DNA of 64,000 nucleotides from Clostridia bacterium (lineage in GTDB: Bacteria; Bacillota; Clostridia; Lachnospirales; Anaerotignaceae): contig JALFWW010000005.1 in assembly GCA_022786605.1 (NCBI GenBank), forward strand, positions 1-64,000, in the 5' to 3' direction. Shown one piece after another: positions 1 to 8,617 of the stretch. The notes under the pieces are model-generated. The model had not been told where the DNA came from and did no database searches. It worked only from the letters and a program-made list of their open reading frames with translations. Position numbers and translations under genes: made by a program. Within the stretch, counting starts at the first letter, position 1. Every line of letters starts with the position of its first letter.

Positions 1-30
1 GACAGACAGACAGACAGACAGACAGACAGA
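1..30. repeat. GACA tetranucleotide microsatellite
   Basis: Seven and a half uninterrupted GACA units run from the first base of the window, so the true length is unknown. Because the unit is not a multiple of three, a change in copy number would shift the frame of any gene entering from the left: one of the three plus frames meets a TAG just after the repeat at 32-34 and the other two remain open. The repeat lies about 170 bp before the SLH surface-protein gene. Confidence 0.9.
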
Positions 31-73
31 ATAGTTCTGTCTACTTTTGCTGTAAAAAAATATATCAAACCAC

Positions 74-119
74 AAGACGTATTGTGTCCATGTTTTTATG
101 GACAAAATACGTCTTTTTT
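74..119 (+). terminator. Intrinsic terminator of the gene left of the window
   Basis: An 18-bp stem with one mismatch (arms 74-91 and 98-115), a GTTTTT loop and a T run through 119. It probably ends transcription from a gene upstream of the window and insulates the SLH gene. Confidence 0.75.
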
Positions 120-202
120 GCGTGTTTGGCGCAGATAGGAAAGACTGCGGTGTATGACGGAAGGGAAAATACAGCGACATTTCAGAAGGAGGAGGTTATT
201 TT

Positions 203-3070
203 ATGATGAGAAAACGAATTTTCGCGGCGTTTGTCTGCCTGTGCATGATGATGGCGTTGGTGCCGTCCATGGCGTATGCAGGGGATATAGTTTCCACAGG
301 CGGGCTGTGTGAACACCACACCCAGCATGACGGCGCTTGCGGCTACACCGAGGGGACAGCGGAAATCCCCTGTTCCCATGAACACACGGAGGATTGCTAT
401 ACCCTTGTAACGAAGTGTGTTCACACCCATACGGCAGATTGTTTCCCTGCGGACGACACCGCTACCCCGTCTGACGCAGAGGAAAAAGAACCGGTCTGCG
501 GTCATGTGTGCAGCGAGGAAAGCGGCTGTATTACCAAAACATTAGACTGCAAGCATGAACACAACGAAGCCTGCGGCTATGTTCCCGCCACAGAGGGAAT
601 GCCTTGCACCTTTGTTTGTGAAGTCTGCAACGCACAGGAAAGCGGGGACGCGGCAACTCCGTCCGACGCACAGCCGGAAGAATGTACCTGTGAAACTCTC
701 TGCACCGATGAAGAAATCAATGAGGCTTGTCCCGTCTGTTCTGCGGAGGGTGCCGAGCTGAGCAATGTTTGCGTCGGTGTAGCTCTTATGCTACCCGTCA
801 TGCCATTGGCGGTAGATGCGCCCGCTATGCTTTATGTGGGTGAGACGGACATTACTGCGGGCGGCTATTGGAAAACCACCGACGACGGCAAGCTGACCAG
901 CAACGGGGCAAGCGCAAACGACTACAATGTCTACTACGATGGCAACGGTACCCTAACACTGAATAATGCGAAGATCCAAGGCAGGGGTAATTCAAGTAAT
1001 ATGCAACCTGAAGATTACGGAATTTATGCTGCTCCCACAGGCAATCAATCGGTTTCTCTAACGATCAGTTTGATTGGCAGCAATACAGTCAGTGGGTACT
1101 GTGGAATTTGTGTTGAAACTACAACTGAGGGTAATAACGCAAGTCTGGTCATTCAATCCGACGAGAACGATCCGAAGGGCAGCCTTAAAGCTAGTGGTAG
1201 CATGTGGAACGGGATCTCCGTTTCAGCCAGGAGTGGTAGTGCCTTTCTGACGATCAATAATGCTTCTGTTGAGGCAAGCGCCGAAAACAAATTTTATTCA
1301 GGCGTCGGCTTAGCGTCCCTGACTGCCAGCAACCCTATTCTTTCTCTTACGGTCAACGATGGAAGTTTGATCGCTAACGGCGCAGCACGTGGAATCATGT
1401 ATTCTTCAGGAAGTGGAAGCAACCCAAGCACTTCCCTGACAGTTAATAACAGTGCATTGATCAGAGCTATACCCAAAATCGGTCCCGCAGCAAATAAACC
1501 TACCCCAAAAGTTGGTAGTGAAAGCGGCGGCATCGTCTTTGACGGCAAGAATGGCACCGTGTACGGCAAGGTGAAATTGCAGGAGGACATCACCATTGGC
1601 GAGGGCGAGAGCCTGGCGCTGGATGACGGTGCAAGCCTGAACGCAGGAGATCATAATGTGATCGTGGACGGCGGAACGCTGGACGAAAACCTTGCGAGTA
1701 GTTTGGGCGACAGTGTGAAGTATGCACCCACTATTACCACCCACCCGCAAAATGTGGAAGTAAAAGAAAATGAAACTGCCACCTTTACCGTGAACGCAAC
1801 TGGCACCGAGCCGTTGTCCTATCAGTGGCAGCAAAGCACCGATAAAGGAACAAATTGGACAAATATTGCCAGCGCAAACGCAGCCGAATATACCATAGGT
1901 CAAACCACAATGAGCATGAATGGCTGGCAATACCGCTGTGTGGTGACGGGTTATGGAACAGCAGCAGAAAGCAACGCCGCCACATTGACCGTTACTGACA
2001 TTCCTACTTATAAAATTACGGTACAAACCGATGGTCATGGTACAGCATCTGCATCTTCAACTACTGCAAAGAAAGGTGAACCAATTACATTAACTGCAAC
2101 TCCTAACAGCGGTTATCGTTTTGCAGGCTGGACTTCTTCTGATAATATCACCTTTGCAAATGCAGGCAGTGCACAGACCACCTTTACCATGCCGGATAGA
2201 AATGTAACGGTTACGGCAAACTGGAAGAAGAAATCCTCCGGCGGTTCTGTATTCTTCTGGGATTTGAAATTCGACACCAACGGCGGCAGTAAAATTGACA
2301 CCGTCACCGAATGGGAATACAGCACCATTAATCTGGACGAATATGTTCCCGAAAAAGAAGGCTACAAATTCGTAGGCTGGTATGCCGATGAAGATTTGAC
2401 AAAGAAAATCGACGAGGTATACCTGACACAAGACACCACCGTTTACGCCAAATGGGAAAAAATAGCGGAAGAAGTTCCTGAAGAACCAGAAGAAACAGAA
2501 GAAGCCGAAACCATTTCTTTCAAAGATGTGAAGGAAAGCGATTGGTTCTATAAAGCCGTTTCCTATGCGGTGGAAAATGGTCTGATGAGTGGTATGAGCG
2601 AAGATATTTTTGCTCCTAATACCCCTTTGACCAGAGAAATGCTGGCTGTTGTCCTGTATAACGTGGAAGGACAGCCGGAAAGCGCAGAAGCCAATACCTT
2701 TACAGATGTGAAAGCCGATATGTGGTACACAGACGCGATCCTTTGGGCAAATGCGAACGGCATCGTGGCAGGCTATGACAATGGGGCTTATGGTGTGGGC
2801 GATCTTATCACCAGAGAACAGTTTGCGGTAATGTTGTATCGCTATGCCCAGTTCAAAGGCTATGACACCACCCAAGGCGGTATGGCAGTGAGAGAATATT
2901 CTGATTATGAAGCTATTTCTGACTATGCAAGACCTGCTGTGGCTTGGGCAGTGAACGCAGGCATCATGGGCGGCATGGACGACGGTACGCTGAATCCGCA
3001 GGGCAAAGCAACCAGAGCCGAAGCGGCAACCATGCTCATGAATTTCTGCGAAAATGTCGTGGAAAAATAA
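203..3070 (+). CDS. SLH-domain cell-surface protein with Cys/His-rich N-terminus
   Basis: 955-residue secreted wall protein of unknown specific function. Residues 1-26 form a signal peptide ending in AYA. Residues about 34-190 carry repeated Cys/His clusters of the CxHxHxxxC type, a motif found in surface proteins of gut Clostridia. A beta-helix-like region (about 205-500) with many Asn, Ser and Gly residues follows, then an Ig-like domain (about 511-598), a bacterial repeat with a GYRFAGW motif (about 603-676), a Listeria-Bacteroides-type repeat with GYKFVGWY (about 690-753), an acidic Glu-rich linker, and three SLH domains (about 772-950) expected to bind pyruvylated wall polymer. The ribosome site AGGAGGAGG at 187-195 supports the ATG at 203 or 206. 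Domain assignments come from reading motifs; the ligand is unknown. Confidence 0.85.
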   Translation: MMRKRIFAAFVCLCMMMALVPSMAYAGDIVSTGGLCEHHTQHDGACGYTEGTAEIPCSHEHTEDCYTLVTKCVHTHTADCFPADDTATPSDAEEKEPVCGHVCSEESGCITKTLDCKHEHNEACGYVPATEGMPCTFVCEVCNAQESGDAATPSDAQPEECTCETLCTDEEINEACPVCSAEGAELSNVCVGVALMLPVMPLAVDAPAMLYVGETDITAGGYWKTTDDGKLTSNGASANDYNVYYDGNGTLTLNNAKIQGRGNSSNMQPEDYGIYAAPTGNQSVSLTISLIGSNTVSGYCGICVETTTEGNNASLVIQSDENDPKGSLKASGSMWNGISVSARSGSAFLTINNASVEASAENKFYSGVGLASLTASNPILSLTVNDGSLIANGAARGIMYSSGSGSNPSTSLTVNNSALIRAIPKIGPAANKPTPKVGSESGGIVFDGKNGTVYGKVKLQEDITIGEGESLALDDGASLNAGDHNVIVDGGTLDENLASSLGDSVKYAPTITTHPQNVEVKENETATFTVNATGTEPLSYQWQQSTDKGTNWTNIASANAAEYTIGQTTMSMNGWQYRCVVTGYGTAAESNAATLTVTDIPTYKITVQTDGHGTASASSTTAKKGEPITLTATPNSGYRFAGWTSSDNITFANAGSAQTTFTMPDRNVTVTANWKKKSSGGSVFFWDLKFDTNGGSKIDTVTEWEYSTINLDEYVPEKEGYKFVGWYADEDLTKKIDEVYLTQDTTVYAKWEKIAEEVPEEPEETEEAETISFKDVKESDWFYKAVSYAVENGLMSGMSEDIFAPNTPLTREMLAVVLYNVEGQPESAEANTFTDVKADMWYTDAILWANANGIVAGYDNGAYGVGDLITREQFAVMLYRYAQFKGYDTTQGGMAVREYSDYEAISDYARPAVAWAVNAGIMGGMDDGTLNPQGKATRAEAATMLMNFCENVVEK

Positions 3071-3094
3071 AATCTGTTTTTCAATAAAAAAGAC

Positions 3095-3249
3095 AGCGAG
3101 AAAGCAACTTTCATTTAAGAAACCATTGATTTTCCATTTTATTGATTTCTTAAAGGGAATTGGCTGTTTTCAGAAGAAAATAGATCAAATCAAATAAGAA
3201 AGCCGGAATCCGTAAGGATTTCGGCTTTCTTTGTTTTCTGATGAAGATG
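3095..3249 (+). repeat. Dispersed hairpin element, copy A
   Basis: Copy A of a five-member intergenic family, just 3' of the SLH gene and in the same orientation. It has a TTTAAGAAA...TTTCTTAAA inverted pair (3114 to about 3155), a TTTTCAGAAGAAAAT block, and a terminal 16-bp hairpin (3196-3211 with 3216-3231, loop GTAA, one G-T pair), then TTGTTTTCTGATGAAGATG. The terminal hairpin probably acts as a terminator. The outer limits are approximate. Confidence 0.8.
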
Positions 3250-3320
3250 TCCCTAACATTCACTGCCTTTTTGTTGAACGAAAAAGGGAAAACCCCCAAG
3301 CTGAGAACAATATCAGTGAA

Positions 3321-4010
3321 TCAGTCTTTTGCAGGAGGATATTCGTTGCACAGCAGACGATAGGGCGGTTCGTCCTCCTCAATGGCAGGAAAACGACCAA
3401 CAGGGGGATTGAATCGATTGTCTGTATTGTCATCGTTGCATTGACTGACTTCGGCAAGCAGGACGTTGCCGCTGCCGGGTTCCACCCGGAAATCATGGTA
3501 CAGGCGTTGCTGCACATGGATGGATTCGCCCGGTGTCAAACGGATGACACTGCCGGCGGGAACGGTATAGGTTCTTCCGTCCGTATGAACCGTTACATCT
3601 GATTCATAATCGATTTCTTCGTCTGGCAGGCTGTTGTATACCTTGATCAGCACGTTTCCGCCGCCGCAGTTGATGATATCTTCTGTTTTATACCAGTGGA
3701 AATGGTTTGGGGAATATTGTCCCTCTTTTAAATACAGCAGCTTCTCCGCATAGACCTTAGGGTAACGGTCAGGGAATTTCCTGCTGCCGTTTCGCAGAGT
3801 GATGAGGGAAAATCCCACTTTGTCAAAATCCCCAAGACCATAGTCGGTAATATCCCACCCCAGCATACAGTCGCGGATTTCATCGTATTCGTGCCCCATA
3901 TGCTGCCATTGTTCAGGGGTGAAGTGGCAGAAGGGAGGTAATTTGCGACCGTTTGCTTCACACATGGCTTCCAGTTCTTTTAAGGCTTGATTGATTTCTG
4001 AACGCTTCAT
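3321..4010 (-). CDS. D-lyxose/D-mannose isomerase-like cupin enzyme
   Basis: 229-residue protein matching the D-lyxose ketol-isomerase family (sugar aldose-ketose isomerisation, for example D-lyxose to D-xylulose, metal-dependent). The cupin metal ligands are visible as H103, H105 and E110 in HFHWYKTED and H172 in RLYHDF, at almost the same positions as in characterised enterobacterial enzymes. The ATG at 4010 is preceded by AGGAGG (4020-4025 on the complement); an upstream ATG at 4238 in the same frame has no such site and would run through repeat copy D. No sugar transporter or kinase is adjacent, so the physiological sugar is not indicated by context. Confidence 0.85.
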   Translation of the reverse strand: MKRSEINQALKELEAMCEANGRKLPPFCHFTPEQWQHMGHEYDEIRDCMLGWDITDYGLGDFDKVGFSLITLRNGSRKFPDRYPKVYAEKLLYLKEGQYSPNHFHWYKTEDIINCGGGNVLIKVYNSLPDEEIDYESDVTVHTDGRTYTVPAGSVIRLTPGESIHVQQRLYHDFRVEPGSGNVLLAEVSQCNDDNTDNRFNPPVGRFPAIEEDEPPYRLLCNEYPPAKD

Positions 4011-4031
4011 AAAAAGGAACCTCCTTTGTGA

Positions 4032-4207
4032 CTGCTTCATAAGAAAACAACAATCGCTGGAATCTTTCGTATGCAAAGAGGTTTCGGCAATTTTCTTTTT
4101 ACCCGCATGGCAAGAGGAATGTTTTCTTTTAAAGACAGTTGTCGCAGTTCCCATTAAGAGATCAAGAAAAGAACAAATAATGTTTTCTGAATGGAAACTT
4201 GCTTTCG
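4032..4207 (-). repeat. Dispersed hairpin element, copy D (5' UTR copy)
   Basis: Read on the minus strand this aligns along its length with copy B: AGAAAACATT, then TTGATCTCTTAATGGGAA, TGCGACAACTGTCTT, AAGAAAACA, a weaker terminal stem and TTGTTTTCTTATGAAG. Unlike the other copies it lies upstream of a gene, between a predicted promoter and the ribosome site of the isomerase, so it would form most of that mRNA's leader. Confidence 0.75.
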
Positions 4208-4228
4208 TAGATTTGTGTTGTTGGTGAC

Positions 4229-4257
4229 ACCGTAACATTTCTCTGGGTATTTGTCAA
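4229..4257 (-). promoter_or_regulatory. Promoter for the lyxose isomerase gene
   Basis: On the minus strand, TTGACA (4252-4257) and TACGGT (4229-4234) are separated by 17 bp. The -10 box is only moderately good. Transcription from here would give a leader of roughly 215 nt containing repeat copy D. Confidence 0.5.
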
Positions 4258-4453
4258 TCAGCAAGTTTGTTTGAAGGGGGGATGAGGGATTTTTGCGGTA
4301 GAAAATCCTGTGAAAAAAGTGCGTCGGATATTTGGTTTTGGGGCAAAATAAAGCGGAGAAGAAATGGAGATTTGCGCTTGAATAAAAGGAGCTAAAAGCA
4401 AGGTAGAGAAACGGAAAGCGTGTATATTCTTAAGAAATTTGTTAGAAATTATG

Positions 4454-4473
4454 GGATTTTACTTGTAAAATCC
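4454..4473. promoter_or_regulatory. Perfect palindrome, possible operator
   Basis: Nine-base arms GGATTTTAC and GTAAAATCC are separated by TT, about 31-50 bp upstream of the -10 box of the nucleoside operon. The position suits a regulator binding near the -35 region. The rest of the 4208-4541 gap shows no gene. Confidence 0.45.
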
Positions 4474-4500
4474 TTGTTTTTATGAGAAAATAAATAAATA

Positions 4501-4509
4501 TGATATAAT
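4501..4509 (+). promoter_or_regulatory. Extended -10 promoter of the nucleoside salvage operon
   Basis: TGATATAAT is a TGn-extended -10 box without a clear -35 at the right distance. The predicted start of transcription, near 4516, leaves a short leader before the ATG at 4542. Confidence 0.5.
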
Positions 4510-4541
4510 GGTGAATTTTGGTCTTAAAATGGAGTAATGAT

Positions 4542-5864
4542 ATGAAGGATATTCATAGGATATTGGAAGAAGAACTAAAGACGATGATTCTGGTGTGCGA
4601 AGATATCTATAAGCACCCGGAACTGGGCTTCAAGGAGTTCAGAACCAGACAGAAAGTCATTGATGTTCTGGATAAAGCAGGCATTGCTCATGAGGATTGT
4701 GCCTATACAGGAATTCTGGCGCAGATCGATTCAGGGAAAAAAGGTCCTCATATTGCCTTGATCTGCGAATTGGACGCTGTGCCAACATTGAACCATCCTT
4801 ACGCAAACAGTGAGGATCACGCAGCGCACACCTGTGGACATTATGCGCAGATTGGTGTGATGCTGAGCGTGTTTACAGCACTGAAAAAAGCGGAAACACT
4901 GCAGGATTTTTGCGGGAAGGTCACTCTGGTGGTAACACCTGCTGAGGAATTCTGCGATATGGACTATCGAAAAAGTTTGATTCGAGAAGGAAAAATCACC
5001 CATCCCTCTGGGAAGCAGGAAATGATTTCTCTGGGGGTTTTTGATGATGTGGATATCGTGCTTTCCTGTCACGCAATGGGGCTGGATATGGAAACATACC
5101 ATGCGGAAATTGGGGCAGGCTTGAACGGATTCATTCAGAAAAGAGCGGTGTTTTATGGAAAAGCAGCCCATGCGGGCAGCAATCCTGCTGGCGGGGTCAA
5201 TGCCCTCAATGCGGCAAATCTGGCAATGACAGGCATCAATTTCCTGCGGGAAACATTCCGGGAAGAAGATGCCATTCGTGTGCACTTTGTCATGTCTGAA
5301 GGCGGACAAACTGTCAACACAGTGCCTTCCAGAACGCAGATGGATATGTATGTACGGGCAAAAACCGTTGATGCCATTTTTGAAACCAACGCAAAGGTGG
5401 AACGGGCTTTAAAAGCCGGTGCCTATGCCATTGGCTGTGATCTGGAGATTCAGGATACACCGGGATATTTCCCTCTGCATCAGGACCCTAACCTGACAGA
5501 TTTAATGAGAGAACACATACTGAAATATATGGAACCGGAAAAAATCGCCCAGGGGACCCATGGCTATGCTTCCGGTGATATGGGTGACATTTCCATGATG
5601 TGGCCTACGGTGGAAATCGGCGTTGCCGGTTTTTCCGGGACAATGCACGGCGTGGATTTCAAAACCGCTGATGAGGAGCAGGCTTATAAAGTGCCGGCAC
5701 ATTATTTTGCGGACGCTATTATGGATCTGCTTGCCAATGATGGGGAAAAAGCTTTCAGAATCAAGGCGGATTTCTCACCTGTAATGTGTAAGGACGATTA
5801 TCTGGCAACGCTGGATAATCTTAATAAAACTAATATTTATCAAAAGGAGACAGGGATACTATGA
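4542..5864 (+). CDS. M20-family metallo-amidohydrolase
   Basis: 440-residue cytoplasmic hydrolase of the M20 peptidase/aminoacylase group (AbgB-like), expected to cleave an amide bond such as an N-acyl or peptide linkage. Likely metal ligands and catalytic residues are C98 and H100 in HTCGHYAQ, E135/E136 in PAEE, the His of SCHAMG and the His of GTMHG. The ATG at 4542 has GGAG about 7 nt upstream; an in-frame TTG at 4518 sits at the predicted transcription start and was rejected. It is first in a purine-nucleoside operon and its stop overlaps the next start (ATGA), so it is probably co-translated with the transporter. Its substrate is unknown. Confidence 0.85.
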   Translation: MKDIHRILEEELKTMILVCEDIYKHPELGFKEFRTRQKVIDVLDKAGIAHEDCAYTGILAQIDSGKKGPHIALICELDAVPTLNHPYANSEDHAAHTCGHYAQIGVMLSVFTALKKAETLQDFCGKVTLVVTPAEEFCDMDYRKSLIREGKITHPSGKQEMISLGVFDDVDIVLSCHAMGLDMETYHAEIGAGLNGFIQKRAVFYGKAAHAGSNPAGGVNALNAANLAMTGINFLRETFREEDAIRVHFVMSEGGQTVNTVPSRTQMDMYVRAKTVDAIFETNAKVERALKAGAYAIGCDLEIQDTPGYFPLHQDPNLTDLMREHILKYMEPEKIAQGTHGYASGDMGDISMMWPTVEIGVAGFSGTMHGVDFKTADEEQAYKVPAHYFADAIMDLLANDGEKAFRIKADFSPVMCKDDYLATLDNLNKTNIYQKETGIL

Positions 5865-6985
5865 AGAAGAAATTTTTTAGCGGATTGGTTGCGACTTTGC
5901 TGATTAGCGCAATGTTGACAGGCTGCGGCGGCGGTGCAGCGGAAAGCGGCGATGCTGCAAATGCGGAAAGCACAGGCGATAAACTGAAAGTAAGTCTGCT
6001 GGTTACAGGTTCTTTCGGTGACAAAGCCTTCAATGACTCCGCACAGGAAGGCATGAAAAAAATCCAGGAAGAACTGAGCGATCAGTGTGAAGTGGAAATG
6101 ATCGAAATGGGTAACGACAAAACAAAATTTGAAGGTTCTCTTTTGGACGCTTCCGATTCCGACAGTGATGTCATCATCGTTGGTACTTGGGATATGAAAG
6201 AAAATCTGGAAAGAGTTGCACCCGAATATCCTGATAAAAAATACATTATCTTCGATACAGACGTTGACTACTCTCTGGGTCTGGATAATGTTTATTCCAT
6301 GAGCTACAAACAGAATGAAGCAGCTTTCCTGGCTGGTGTTCTGGCAGCAGGTGTTACTACATCCGATATGGAATTTGCTAACGAAGATGCAACCATCGGT
6401 TTTGTAGGTGCAAAAGATACAGCAGCCGTTATCAATGACTCTGCTGTAGGTTATATCGAAGGCGCGAAATTTATGAACCCTGATATCAAAGTTCTGGTAT
6501 CTTATGTAGGTTCTTACACAGACTCCGCAACCGCGAAAGAACTGGCTCTGACACAGTACTCCAACGGTGCGGACTGTATCTTTGTTGCAGCAGGTCCCGC
6601 TTCCGTAGGTGTTATTGAAGCAGGCGCGGAAAGCCAGAAATATGTCATTGGTGTTGACTCCGACCAGGCAATGGCTTACGAAGGCAAAGAAGAAGCAAAC
6701 TATATCATTTCTTCCGCAATCAAAGGTGTAGGCATCAGTATCTACAACTCTATCGTAAAAGAACTGGCTGGCGAACTGCCTTACGGCACATATGAACAGC
6801 TGGGTCTGGCAGACGGCGCAGTTGGTCTGGCAGAAAACGATATTTACAACAGCGTTGTTCCTGAAGACATCAGAGGCAAAGTAGAAGAAGCAAAACAGAA
6901 GATTCTCAATGGCGAAGTGACAGTAAGCACTGCTTACGGCATGGATGAAGCAACACTGAAAGAACTGGTTAACAGTGCTCAGTAA
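5861..6985 (+). CDS. BMP-family purine nucleoside-binding lipoprotein
   Basis: 374-residue substrate-binding lipoprotein with a lipobox LTGC that places the lipidated Cys at residue 22. The body matches the Bmp/Med family (FGDKAFNDSA, GTWDMKEN, AYEGKEE), which binds purine nucleosides and feeds NupABC/RnsBACD-type ABC transporters. It overlaps the preceding gene by 4 nt and is followed by an attenuator-like hairpin, the usual arrangement for making more binding protein than membrane components. Confidence 0.9.
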   Translation: MKKKFFSGLVATLLISAMLTGCGGGAAESGDAANAESTGDKLKVSLLVTGSFGDKAFNDSAQEGMKKIQEELSDQCEVEMIEMGNDKTKFEGSLLDASDSDSDVIIVGTWDMKENLERVAPEYPDKKYIIFDTDVDYSLGLDNVYSMSYKQNEAAFLAGVLAAGVTTSDMEFANEDATIGFVGAKDTAAVINDSAVGYIEGAKFMNPDIKVLVSYVGSYTDSATAKELALTQYSNGADCIFVAAGPASVGVIEAGAESQKYVIGVDSDQAMAYEGKEEANYIISSAIKGVGISIYNSIVKELAGELPYGTYEQLGLADGAVGLAENDIYNSVVPEDIRGKVEEAKQKILNGEVTVSTAYGMDEATLKELVNSAQ

Positions 6986-7001
6986 TTGAAGATGTTTAAT
7001 G

Positions 7002-7031
7002 GCTGTCGCAGAAATGCGGCAGCTTTCTTTT
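7002..7031 (+). terminator. Intraoperonic attenuator after the binding protein
   Basis: A 9-bp stem with one G-T pair (7002-7010 with 7015-7023), a GAAA loop and TTTCTTTT. It probably ends part of the transcripts after the lipoprotein gene and may protect the upstream mRNA 3' end. Confidence 0.6.
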
Positions 7032-7060
7032 AATCATGATCAAAAGAAAGGAATACGGGT

Positions 7061-8617
7061 ATGGAGCAGGATTTTATACTGGAAGCACGCGGCATTACCA
7101 AGGTATATCCCGGTGGTGTCGTTGCGAACCATAATGTAGATCTTCAAATCAAAAAGGGTGAGATCCACGCGCTGGTAGGAGAAAATGGCGCGGGTAAATC
7201 CACACTGATGAAAATGCTGTTTGGTATGATCGCCCCTACAAAAGGTGAAATTTTCGTAGACGGAAAACAAGTACATTTTTCTTCTTCCAAAGATGCTATT
7301 GCGGCGGGATTGGGTATGGTACACCAGCACTTTATGCAGGTGCCTTCCATGACAGTAGCGGAAAACCTGATTTTGGGCTCTGAAACAGGCACACGGATGA
7401 AGGTAGACAGAAAAAAAGCTGTGGAGATCACCAAACAGCTTTCCGAAAACTACAATCTGAAAGTAGACGCGGAAGAAAAGGTGCAGGATATTTCTCTGGC
7501 GATGCGTCAGAAACTGGAAATTTTGAAAGCCCTTTACAGAGGTGCGCACATTCTGATCATGGACGAACCTACAGCCGTTCTGACACCACAGGAAACAGAA
7601 GAATTGTTTGAACAGCTGAAACTGCTGCGTGATAAGGGACATACCATCATTTTCATTTCCCATAAACTGAATGAAGTAAAGGCGTTGTGCAGCCGTATGA
7701 CCATTCTGCGTGACGGGAAGACCATGGGGACTTATGACATCAAAGATCTGGATGAAAATGAGATTTCTCGTCTGATGGTAGGACGTAATGTCAGTCTGGA
7801 TATTGAAAAGGAAGAGGCTGATTTCGGGAAAACAGTATTCTCCGTAAAAGATCTGGTGTATGTGGATCGTTTCGGCAAAACAAAAGTGGACAATGTTTCT
7901 TTCTCCATCAAAGAAGGGCAGATTCTGGGGGTTGCTGGTATCGACGGCAATGGACAGTCAGAACTGATCGAACTGATCGTGGGGGTTTTGAAACAGCAGA
8001 GTGGTACCATTTCCATCAATGGTACGGATATTTCCAACGCACCTGTTCTGAAACGTCAGGAACTGGGGATTTCCCATGTATCCGAAGATCGTCTGCGTTA
8101 CGGTACCGCACCGAAATTGTCTTTGGAAGATAACGTGATTTCCAAGATTTATTATACGGATAAACTGAAAACAAAAGGTCTGTTGGACAAAAAGAAGATC
8201 ACAGCATACACAAAGCGGATTCTGGAAGAATTTATTGTAAAATACGATAATACAAAACAGTCCATTTCCGAACTGTCCGGCGGTAACGTGCAGAAAGTTG
8301 TCGTTGGTCGTGAATATGACTATATGCCGGATCTGCTGATCATGAACCAGCCTACACGAGGCATCGACGTGGGCGCCATCGAATTTATCCGCAAGAAAAT
8401 TGTGGAAATGAGAAGAAACCATAAGGCTGTATTGCTGGTTTCCGCCGACCTGAGCGAAATCCTTTCTTTGAGCGACACCATTGTTGTTATGCACGAAGGT
8501 CGTGTGGTTGGGTACATCGATGATGTGAAAAAGACTTCCGAGAAAGAATTGGGTCTATATATGTTGGGCGTAAAAGAAGATACAAAGGAACAAATAGGAG
8601 GTGCTTATTGTGAATAA
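7061..8617 (+). CDS. nupA: Nucleoside ABC transporter, double ATPase subunit
   Basis: 518-residue ATPase with two nucleotide-binding halves, as in NupA/YufO-type sugar-like importers. The first half has Walker A GENGAGKST and Walker B LIMDEPTAVL. The second half has a degenerate Walker A (GIDGNGQSE), the signature LSGGNVQKVVVGRE and LIMNQPTRGID, typical of this family. It powers uptake of the nucleoside delivered by the BMP lipoprotein. It overlaps the next gene by 8 nt. Confidence 0.9.
   Translation: MEQDFILEARGITKVYPGGVVANHNVDLQIKKGEIHALVGENGAGKSTLMKMLFGMIAPTKGEIFVDGKQVHFSSSKDAIAAGLGMVHQHFMQVPSMTVAENLILGSETGTRMKVDRKKAVEITKQLSENYNLKVDAEEKVQDISLAMRQKLEILKALYRGAHILIMDEPTAVLTPQETEELFEQLKLLRDKGHTIIFISHKLNEVKALCSRMTILRDGKTMGTYDIKDLDENEISRLMVGRNVSLDIEKEEADFGKTVFSVKDLVYVDRFGKTKVDNVSFSIKEGQILGVAGIDGNGQSELIELIVGVLKQQSGTISINGTDISNAPVLKRQELGISHVSEDRLRYGTAPKLSLEDNVISKIYYTDKLKTKGLLDKKKITAYTKRILEEFIVKYDNTKQSISELSGGNVQKVVVGREYDYMPDLLIMNQPTRGIDVGAIEFIRKKIVEMRRNHKAVLLVSADLSEILSLSDTIVVMHEGRVVGYIDDVKKTSEKELGLYMLGVKEDTKEQIGGAYCE

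Noticed and set aside
1-30. CRISPR-like repeat
   Set aside because: Simple GACA tandem without spacers; no cas genes in the window.
4518-4541. Upstream TTG start for the M20 hydrolase
   Set aside because: It coincides with the predicted transcription start and leaves no ribosome site. The ATG at 4542 has one.
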